Shown here one piece after another: positions 1 through 9,500 of a stretch of DNA of 17,574 nt (the first letter of the stretch is position 1; each line of letters starts with the position of its first letter). The DNA is from Saccoglossus kowalevskii (taxonomy: Eukaryota > Hemichordata > Enteropneusta > Harrimaniidae). The stretch covers positions 690,691 through 708,264 of the forward strand of contig NW_003131856.1 in assembly GCF_000003605.2 (NCBI RefSeq). Reading direction: 5' to 3'. Under the pieces are notes generated by a model. That model ran no database searches and was not told the DNA's origin. It saw nothing but the letters and a program-made list of their open reading frames with translations. Both the position numbers and the translations under genes were made by a program.

Positions 1-348
1 TTTTAAACTGGAAAAAACAGACGAACAAAATGAAAATAAATCTAAAAAAATACCAGGTTGAAGAATATTAGTTGCTCTTTCAAATTTCGCCAAAGCCTTG
101 CCTACATTTTACCGATATCTGCAGAATAAATCAAGAAAACTACACAAATTGACTCCATTTAGGAATTCCTAACGGTTTGCCCCTTCATCCTATTCTGTTG
201 TCTTGTATGTGTTTTGTAGAGGTTAAAACATGATGCTCGGTGAATGTGAACAGTTTTTCCGTTGTAATACGTACTACACAAACCAGTTTAGACATCTCTT
301 TCGCCAATAAAAATAGGATGCTAAACTTTATTGAGTAAACGAGAGATT
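1..348. other. AT-rich DNA, no gene recognised
   Basis: The stretch has only short unsupported open frames and no recognisable motif. It leads into the 37-bp tandem array. Confidence 0.5.
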
Positions 349-607
349 GGTTAATCATTATCACGTTATATAGTGTTAATTTCATGGTTAATCATTATCA
401 CGTGATATAATGCTAATTTCATGGTTAATCATTATCACGTGATATTATGTTAATTTCATGGTTAATCATTATCACGTGATATAATGCTAATTTCATGGTT
501 AATCATTATCACGTGATATAATGCTAATTTCATGGTTAATCATTATCACGTGATATAATGTAAATTTCATGGTTAATCATTATCACGTGATATAATGCTA
601 ATTTCAA
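349..607 (+). repeat. 37-bp tandem array, 7 copies, with CACGTG E-boxes
   Basis: Copies start at 349, 386, 423, 460, 497, 534 and 571, exactly 37 bases apart. Each unit reads GGTTAATCATTATCACGTGA followed by TATAATGCTAATTTCAT. Units 2-7 carry the 12-bp palindrome TATCACGTGATA centred on the E-box CACGTG; unit 1 has CACGTT and is the most diverged. The near identity suggests recent expansion or homogenisation. Confidence 0.95.
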
Positions 608-1798
608 TGAGGGTTCATCAAGGAATGCTGGGAAAACTATAGTCTATAAAGGGTAGTGAGGGTATCAGAATTTTGTGCTGTTTGTTGGAAAGCTGTGTTT
701 CGTCTTCAGTGTTAATCTGCTACCATCCATAAAGACACACCTGTGTTGATGTACCATGTCGGGTCTAGTGGCGCCCTAGAATATGTAAATATGTTCCAGT
801 CGTTTTATTTCATTAATATTTGACAATTCACACCGATTCTATCCTACGACACATAAATATGGAGCGCCCTCTGTAGCCTGACGAGGTCGCGTGTGTTGCG
901 CCCTCCGCGATGCTCCAAACCCAACACGGGAACGTAAAAATAGTACAGGAACGTAAGGTAGTGACAGCCATCAAAGAGTAACCATTCACGGCAGAGTTTA
1001 TTTTTTTGCTGACACAATGTGTGATACGGTGCTGGCAAATTTCCGCCCAATGTTTATCATCTTGTTGAAAACAGTGAATTTGGCCGACAATGCAAACACG
1101 CTTTGATTGACGGTGTTACCATGGCCACCAAGATGAATATTCATTGAACTCATTGCAAGAAGGCGTGAACTTTGCGAATTCGAAGTATTGATCTTGCCTA
1201 CGAGACATACACTATTCTGCCAGGCGTTAGTGAGGGCTGATGCGGTTCGGTCGGCGAGGACCTTCTCACGCCTACGTGTAACATTCAAATTCAAGATGCT
1301 GCTTCAACCACTCTTATGTCAAGAAAAAAAAAATAACTTTTTAACGATCAGTTATTTAGCGTTTCAAAACACTGGTCGCGTTTTGTTTCCTTGTTACAAC
1401 AGTTAATCTGAAATATAGTATCGGCAAATCCGATTGTTGTACAAATAGTGATTCGTATTTAGTATTTGTTTGGTTTATCATATCTATCAAACGGTTCATC
1501 CAGGTTGCTTTGCAGTTTACCCAGACTGCTTTAGTGACTTGTGTTTACAAAAACATGTTCAATGCATTGGTTCTGCCCTTGGTCAGTTGTAATAATTAAT
1601 TTCAGCGTATGGCCTAATTAGATTTTTTTTAACCCCCCTAGTCTTGCCATCGAGGGTTCAATTTCCTTGCGACCTCAGATTGAGAACCCTGTTAAATTTA
1701 CACAATTTAAGCCAACAATTAGCCCCACGACTGCGTCTATGTCACTTTCAATGTGTGCACCTAGTTTTATTTGTCAACTTTTTCAAACAAATAACTTA
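608..1798. other. Intergenic stretch, no supported gene
   Basis: Holds a TATAAA at 645-650 and GCGCCCT-containing patches near 763 and 865 that look repeat-derived. From 1080 to 1290 it is somewhat richer in CpG and holds an X-box-like site. Open frames of 68-98 codons on both strands overlap each other and match no family I recognise. Confidence 0.4.
1115..1128 (+). promoter_or_regulatory. RFX X-box-like motif
   Basis: GTTACCATGGCCAC matches the X-box consensus GTNRCC-N2-RGYAAC at all but one constrained position. X-boxes bind RFX factors, often in ciliary gene promoters. No gene could be tied to it here. Confidence 0.3.
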
Positions 1799-2170
1799 AC
1801 GGCAAAGTTGGAAAATTTGAGTGATTGATTGACATTTAGTAAATGTGCCGGGGTTACAGCTACACAAGGTCGGCAACTGAAAGTTGGAAGAACTTTAATT
1901 TGGCTGGATCTCAACAATTGAAGTTTTGGAAAATTGAATAAGGTCGGGTCGGCAAAGTTGGAAATTGGCCGGACCCCAACATGTTGACTATTGTTGACGG
2001 AGTCGATAAAGTTATTAAAAATAAAATAGTTAGACAACGACTACGAGCCAGGGCTACCTTCGTACTAAGATCGCCTCCGTACGTTTGAGGGCAGGGTTAC
2101 TTGGTGGTGGGTCACGGGGCACAATTGGCCAAGTCGCAACTATGGACAGAGTCGGGAAAGTAGAAAAATA
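1799..2170 (+). repeat. Degenerate GTCGGCAAAGTTGGAA-type repeat
   Basis: CGGCAAAGTTGGAAA occurs exactly at 1800-1814 and 1950-1964, 150 bases apart. Related, weaker copies lie at 1869-1890 (GTCGGCAACTGAAAGTTGGA), about 2002 (GTCGATAAAGTTATTAAA) and 2151 (GTCGGGAAAGTAGAAA). It looks like an old, eroded satellite or repeated element. No coding function is evident. Confidence 0.5.
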
Positions 2171-2483
2171 GTAGAATTTGATAGCTGTGGAAATTGTTGA
2201 CACTAGCTTACGAGTCCTTAATGCGACCACAGCCTGGAATAAGGCTTTACTATTGAGGGTTATGTAAACCAGGGAGATGCTGGTGCCATATGATAGATCG
2301 ATGAAGCTGGAAAGACCAACTGGAACAACAGCCAGTTTTTACTAACTTTTGAACTTTACTACCTCTTTCATTACTACAGTAGGACACCACCATGATAATG
2401 AGCACTCCAAACAACCCCGTTTATAGTTGGACCACCAGTCAACTTTCAAACTTTATTGTTGTTCGTAATACCGTAAATTACCA

Positions 2484-2610
2484 TAACACAACACAACGCA
2501 ACGTAACATGACGTAAGATACATGCAGACACATATTACGTAGCGTGGTGTAGCGCGACGCAGCGTGACGCAACGCAATATCACGAAAGCGTGACCATAAT
2601 ATTAGCGTAA
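2484..2610 (+). repeat. Degenerate pentanucleotide tract (ACGCA/ACGTA/GCGTG type)
   Basis: Runs such as AACACAACACAACGCAACGT and AGCGCGACGCAGCGTGACGC repeat at a five-base step with many substitutions. It ends just before the TATA-like site of the SLC27 gene. It reads as a decayed microsatellite rich in CpG. Confidence 0.6.
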
Positions 2611-2620
2611 CCTAACTTAT

Positions 2621-2629
2621 TATAAAAAA
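2621..2629 (+). promoter_or_regulatory. TATA-like site upstream of SLC27 gene
   Basis: TATAAAAAA lies about 270 bases before the proposed start codon. Spacing leaves room for a 5' UTR of about 240 nt. It is AT-rich DNA, so chance occurrence is quite possible. Confidence 0.25.
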
Positions 2630-2892
2630 TCACATAATGATTATGTTACACAGTAATAAAGCTCAATGAATATTCAGTAATTGTTCATACGGATAAGGAT
2701 TGGACATGCACGCTACGCGCGTGTGTGATATCGGTCGATCATTTCGATTGAAAAGACACGACATAACGTATTGTACTTTGGCCTCAATACAGGGTTGGAT
2801 AACCCTCAAGGTCGAATATACTCGTAGTGTAGTGCGACCTCAACCTAAAACACAGCTTGAACGACTTTTGTCGAATTCACAGATTCGCTAAC

Positions 2893-2901
2893 ATGAAATG
2901 A
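2893..2901 (+). promoter_or_regulatory. Minimal upstream ORF (Met-Lys-stop) overlapping the start codon
   Basis: ATG AAA TGA begins five bases before the proposed SLC27 ATG at 2898, and its stop overlaps that ATG. If both lie in the mRNA, this is a start-stop uORF that could lower or gate initiation at 2898. Neither ATG context is a strong Kozak match. Confidence 0.35.
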
Positions 2902-3516
2902 ATTCAACGAAGTTACGTGCAATATCGCTGCGTTTGCATGAACACGTCAGTCGATCACGATGTCAAACTATCCACTACCATCCGTATATCACTGTGGGCG
3001 ATCATGTCCGGCGACTGTACACGGGAAAATCCGGCAATAACCGCAATTCAACAACACGCCGCGTGTTGTTTGCAAACACTCATCGGACACTGTCCAAAGT
3101 GTCCTACTTCACCTACCCATATTGGCGATTTGATCTCCAATCAATTCGATTAAATATCGCACTAAAAAGGTCGCTGATTCGTCATTTAGATTCCGGGTGG
3201 AGGTATGCCGAAGTGTTCGAGAATGCAGTAAAGAAATATCCCGACAAACCTTTGCTGGAGTTTGCGGACATTGTATACACGTATGCTGACCTTGATGTGC
3301 TGTCTAACAAGTTCGCGAACTTTGCTCAACAACAAGGCCTGCGAACTGGGGATACAGTTGCCATAATGATGCATAACGAGCCAGCCTTTCTCTGGACACT
3401 GTTCGGATTAACCAAAATTGGTGTAAAATGTGCTGTGATCAACTACAATGTTAAGAGCGATTCACTGTTTAATTGTCTAGACGTAGTGCGTACTAAAGTA
3501 GTGCTACTGGGCGCAG
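2898..3516 (+). CDS. SLC27A: SLC27 exon 1 (N-terminus and start of adenylation domain)
   Basis: Encodes residues 1-206 plus one base. From about residue 73 (YPYW) onward it matches the family: YAEVFENAVKKYPDKP, VYTYADLD, GDTVAIMMHNEPAFLW and INYNVKSDSLFNCL resemble the usual start of the AMP-binding domain. It ends at GCAG|GTATGT in phase 1. ATG 2898 is the only in-frame Met before the conserved core; an in-frame TAA lies nine bases upstream. Residues 1-70 hold about 13 Lys/Arg and only two acidic residues, with no membrane segment. That part may be a real targeting sequence, or the true 5' exon may lie further upstream. Confidence 0.85.
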
Positions 3517-6500
3517 GTATGTGGAAAGTCGGTAATACAATGAAAGTAATGAAAAAACACGGAAACCGAAAATATATCTCGTTTGTCACTAAAACAACAA
3601 TAGTACTATTTACCAAAAAAGGACAATTCGTGACATATTCAAAGATTTAAAGTATGCAATATATACCCATGTTGCATTTCGTTGGTGATACACAAATAAT
3701 ATAATCTCAGAGGTTGACCATTACGAACTCGGAGAGGGGTGCTGAATTAATAAAAAACACGCTTCTCGATAGAGAAAAGCAAAAACAAATTTACATCAAT
3801 TATTATGTTAAAACAATGTAGATAACACTTAAAGGGCGGTAGTCGTCGTGCCGAGTCCTGTTCGATATGGGACTCATAGCGACGTATACAACGCGTGTAA
3901 AATACATTGTTCATTTATATGGAATTGGAACACGCACTGGGCGACGACCACCGCGCTTTAATTTGCACATAAGTTCAACCTTTCTCCACAGAATTTCGAA
4001 TGACCACCCCCCTTACCTGTATTTATATGTCTGACCAAAGTAATTGAGCCGACGTATCTACACATAACACACTTCAGATATGTAAATGGAGTTCAACCAC
4101 GAGGTTACTTGTTATGTGTTAACCTAAATATGAGACCATGCGAGACTCTTTTCACCACAAAAGTCAACCCTCAGGTAATGTCGTGCCGTCACTCTTTTAA
4201 AGTGGGGGAGTCGTCACATGCGCATGCGTCAAATGGCCATAACGTGTCATTGTTTACAAACAAGCGTCTACCCATGAGCCTTTGCGTATTTAGCGTGTGT
4301 TGTTATCGTCGCTTGGGACTCAATTCCCGCACGTGCGCAGGTGACGACCCTCCCGCTTTAAATATTTATCATTCGGCTGTACTAGTAATTGTAGAAAAAT
4401 ACATATCGTCATCAATACACCCAGTAATTCACTTAGAGAGACATTACATTTTGCATATAGGCCTATATACAACTGAGGTTTCCTTTATTTCGTCGCATAA
4501 CATTGGCCAGCCTGTAAGTAAATAGCACATAGGCTGACGTTTTCGTCAACGAACTTAAAGGGCGTTGGTCGTCGCGCTGCGCATGTGCGACATTTGTGTT
4601 GATCAACATTGATTTTCCCACAATCCAATGCGCTCTTCTAATATAAAATCACAACTATGAGCTTTGATCTGGGCGCGACTTGCACTGAATACCGCCAGTG
4701 ACTTATAACTCCTTCGATACCTTCCAATCACCTAAAAATACCTTATAAAACTTGGTAACGTCTTAGTTTGTGCTCGTTGATCTGTGCAACAGTCAAAGTC
4801 GCCATCTTTGTTTATATAAGACCCATACATCTCTCGCGACGACTACCGCCTTTTAAACCAAAGTTTCATATGATGTTTTTAATAATTGCACGTGCTTGAT
4901 TTTATCATTTGTATATCGACTATCGACCCATACATCTCTCGCGACGACTACCACCTTTTAAACCAAAGTTTCATATGATGTTTTTAATAATTGCACGTGC
5001 CTGATTTTATCATTTGTATATCGACTAGTCATTCATATTTCTTTTCGCATAACATCTTACGCACATGGATCGCATATGGTAATCATACAGCACATTTTTT
5101 CAGTTGACGCTGTATTTGTGTGAGTTTTGGACGCCGCTATAATTGCTAATTCCGAAAACCAGTGAAATCAACTTAGGCGTTGTTGAATCCACTCTTAGCC
5201 AATTGATTTATGCGCAAAGCACAGCCACTCTACTAGTAGAGTGACTGTGCGCAAAGTTAATAGACAAATAATAATTTTCTCATGAGCGAATCTATCGGAA
5301 GGATGTTCTGCAACTTCATTTTTTTAATTTAGTTTGCTCTGACGATCTCTTCAAAGCAGTAGAAGGTATTTCGACTCAGCTAGAAAATAGCGGTATACAC
5401 GTGTGGGAAGTGTGTGAAGATGTACTTCCACCTGGTGGTGCTCAGTCTCGGTTAGTAAGGTCTGTCGGTAGCGAAATAAGTCGCGCTTCAGAAGGTGCTA
5501 TACCAAAAGATGTCCGCAGCGGGATCAAACGAGATGATGTCTGTCTCTACGTGTTTACATCCGGCACCTCTGGTAGTGAGTAAAATTTATCTAAATTCAT
5601 CACACATAGCATGGTATATCAGAGGTACATTAAGTATATATATAACATTTGTTTTTATTACTTGGCACATAGTAGACTGACATGTTATCTATTAATATTA
5701 TTTACTATAGATCGACCTAAGGCTGCAAGAGTCATTCATCAGAGAATGGTAGCTAAAGCGATAGCCAATGTCATATTCCAGCATACGTCACACAGTGATC
5801 GAGTCTATGTTTGTCTTCCTTTATATCATGGTACGTCCCTGATGATGGGACTCACAAATATACTGTCCGTGGGTGAGTTGTATTAATATTGTTTTCCAAA
5901 AGGTATATCAAGCGAATTGCCAGAATTTCGAAGTCTTAGGAGGAAAGTAAATCGACGACTAATAATTCTAATTGTTCATAGCTAGGCAAGCTAGGCAACT
6001 CAAACTATGTTCAACTCTCTCAAATATTCTAATCTCATCCAAATATAAATGAAAACGAGATATTAATTATATCTAAAAAAATCAATACAATACATATGTT
6101 TATTTACAAGATATACGCTGGATCAGTAAGAAATCCCGGCAAAATTTCAGTGCGAAAAATAACGATTGAAATATAACCAAAAGTCTCGAAGCCAAATTGT
6201 TGCACCAATGTGGTTATAATCATTTAATATCAGTTTTTGATTAATTTATGTTATAAAATATCACAAAGTAGTATAGTATATGCCCACGTTCTTGCATTCA
6301 TAATTAATGCGATGTGATAAGAATTACATTTTAGCTTAGTTACAATAATTTGAACAATTCATCGAATACTGAGATAAGGTGTAAACACGACGTAATATTG
6401 TGATATTGTCGTGGTGTAAAAAGTCCACCACAATATCCCCAACTGCATATCAGTGACGTGGGACACATAATTGACCTTATTTGGAGGTGGCCGCCGAGAT

Positions 6501-9500
6501 ATCATTTAGTACGAGAGTTCGAGATCCACGTGACTTAGGCCCCCAATAGTGTTACATTCTTTATCGCCAGCGTGTCCACTATCCTTTGACACATGAAACT
6601 GCGAACGCGGTGTCTGTAGAAAGTGGGACACTACCGAGAGGAAGAACTCTCGTAGCTCTTTCGTTCTTAGCGAGTTCTCGTCGGCCATTCACGTACAAGA
6701 TCTATTAATGACATGTATATTTTCGTCCAATCTCACAGGTGCAACACTCATACTGGCTCCTCGATTTTCAAGCACCAGCTTTTGGCAAGATATTGTCAAG
6801 TACCAAGCAACATCTTTCATACATGCCGGGGAAATATGCAGATATCTGCTAGCCATGAGTAAGGTGGGACAAAAATACATTATTTTGAACTTGAAAAAAT
6901 CTTTGTGACATGTACTCAATTATGTAACATAAATAATATATTATCATAAAACTAAAATGATTGATTTGTGTAATGTTAGAGCGACTATGAGCGCAGACAC
7001 AAACTATCATCACTGATGGGCAACGGGCTTGGAAAGGATATAATGAAACGTTTCCAAGAAAGATTTAATATACCACAAATAATCGAAGTATATGGTGCAA
7101 CTGAATCGACATTTATGAGTATAAACACGGACAATACACCCGGTGCACTCGGCAAGTATTCGCCTTTGATGAAGGTATGTACGTCACTTTGTTTAATTTA
7201 CATATATATGGTCTGACAACAGATGTATCATACTAGTGTCTAAAAATGTTACCTGTTGTTTTTACCAATAGTACTCGTGCTCAACCATAATTCTAGAACT
7301 GACCAATGGTCACCTCGTTATTTGTGCAGTGGTTACTGGTATAGTGTTCAACTCCGTTCACTGATTGATGTTGTTTTATTTCACCAGATAATATACAATA
7401 ATAATATACACAGTAATAATAATAATACCAATTCTAGTGAGAACCACAGCTATAGTTCATACAAACTAGTCTAGTCTATGGCCCCATAATACTGATGTTA
7501 TTAATTAAATGCATAGCTCACTTAGCGTGAAGATAAATAAAAAAAATTAAATAACATATCCAGACTTTTAAACATAACACATTTACTGTTTCATGAGATA
7601 CAGTTTTAACGTATTTTTAAATATGTATCTGCTTTTGATATTTTTTATTGAATCAGGAAGTGAGTTCCATTTTTTTGCTGCTGTATAGGTGATACTGTGT
7701 TGATTAATAGTAAGACTCATTCTAGCAATATAATAATTGGAACCAGTAGCTTGACGTGTTGCATAGTTATGAGGAAGTTGCATAGTTATGAGAAGGTTTG
7801 TAGGGGTCAACATTATGGGCAAACGAGTTCGTATTAAGATAAAAAAAACAAACAAATAGACAGGCGTGGCACTTACTAAGTTTATAGATGTCTGAAATAT
7901 TTTTTCATAAATAGTTTTTTTTTAAATAGTAGAGATGTGGACACGAAAATCTGAAAACGTTATCAAGCGAACAGTTTTTTTCTGGAGTAGTAGAATTTTG
8001 TCAAAGGTTTTGTAGGTGTTACCCCAAATTTCAACACAGTAAGTAATATGTGGAAAAATGAGGGAGTTGTAAAACAAGATAAGACTAGATTATGGGTCAA
8101 GTGAAATAGTTTTACAAATTTGTTCTTTCCAATCAAATGTATTGTAAATTGTCGTTTTCCAGTGTCACATATAATACAAAATAAATTAAACACATTTGGG
8201 GAAGCCATGATAGGGAAGCCATGATTGGGGAAGCCATAACGGGATTGGGACTCCACGAGAATAGGGTTTGATCGTAAGCGTGTAATTGTCTCATTTTCAA
8301 TTTCACAGCGAATTTGTTGGGTAACACATCGAACATATGACAACTCAAATTATGATTTATGTGAATCGCATTTGTTTGTACTGTGTAGAAACTCCGTGGT
8401 TTTTGGTTGATAAAATATGACACTGAATTAGCCAAACCAGTGCGAGACGGGGACGGAAAATGTGTTCCTGTGAAATTGGGTAAGTGTGTTGTTGTGATTA
8501 GCTTCCACATTCAAGTCTCTTGAGGTGACTTGTTTTGCAAATGGCGACAGGTTACGAATCTCTTGAAAATGTTAAATGTTGTTGTTTGTGCGTTCTGCTT
8601 CAAAACCACCAAGGTGCGATACTGTAGAATGTATACAATTAATAAAGTTGCGAGAAGCGTGCATAACTGATGTAGTTATCGCATGAACGTCTATCGTGGT
8701 CTCATTATATTAAATTCGAACGTGGCATATTTTTAGATGAGCCCGGCTTACTAATAAGTCCGTTGGAAGGAGTTGGTGCCAAATATATGGGCTATGAAGG
8801 CGATCCGGAGCAGTCGGAGACGAGGATACTACGGAACGTATTTCGACCTGGGGATCAGTATTATAACACCGGTGATCTATTTGTATTAGACAGAAATTAT
8901 TATTTGTATTTTGCCGAACGCTTAGGCGATACCTTTAGGTGAGTAAGTAGATTAATTGAAACCTTGCTCGTCTTTTATCAAGGTTTTTCCATACTAGCAT
9001 ATTCTAGATTGTCTATCGCTGTGACACAGAGACTGTGCATTTCGAATGCTAGATTCGTGTATGTTTCTCTACAAAGTCGCTTATAAAAGAACGCGCACAA
9101 TATTCGATGTGGGAGGCCCATGCACAGTTACTGAGTATGACGGAATTTCTTGATATGGACAATACTTCTAGAATCACCATCTCTATGAGTAAACCAACAT
9201 TTAATTGTAAGGCATTTTATTTATCTTGCATTTTCTTGCAGGTGGAAAGGGGAGAATGTGGCTACTAATGAAGTTGCTAACGTTATTGCGTCATTTCCGT
9301 CTGTCCGTGAAGTTGTTGTATACGGGGTTACAGTTAAAGGTAATATGTGTATATTATTATTAGATATTCAAATATGGTGTTTGGGAACACGTTTTCAATT
9401 AAATAAGGTGGTATAACTATATTCACAGAAAACTATTTGACAACTATTTTGTTAAATGTTTTTGACAATAATTGACATACAGTCATATTTCAAATATTAC

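Noticed and set aside
349-607. CRISPR-like array
   Set aside because: Units are contiguous and identical with no unique spacers, and the context is eukaryotic; it is a minisatellite.
620-645. ZNF143/Staf-like site in GGAATGCTGGGAAAACTATAGT
   Set aside because: The two halves resemble the motif but the spacing is two bases too long.
1640-1670. GGTTCAATTTCC as a Pol III B-box
   Set aside because: It has an extra base against the consensus and no matching A-box at the right distance.
2917-3153. 78-codon plus-strand frame overlapping exon 1
   Set aside because: Different frame from the SLC27 coding frame and no conserved motifs; shadow of the real exon.
4109-4525. 138-codon plus-strand open frame in SLC27 intron 1
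   Set aside because: It runs through MITE copy B and has no family likeness; by-product of the element.
7963-8510. Minus-strand frames of 125-126 codons as genes
   Set aside because: They cover decayed retrotransposon sequence, a short tandem repeat and the antisense of SLC27 exon 6.
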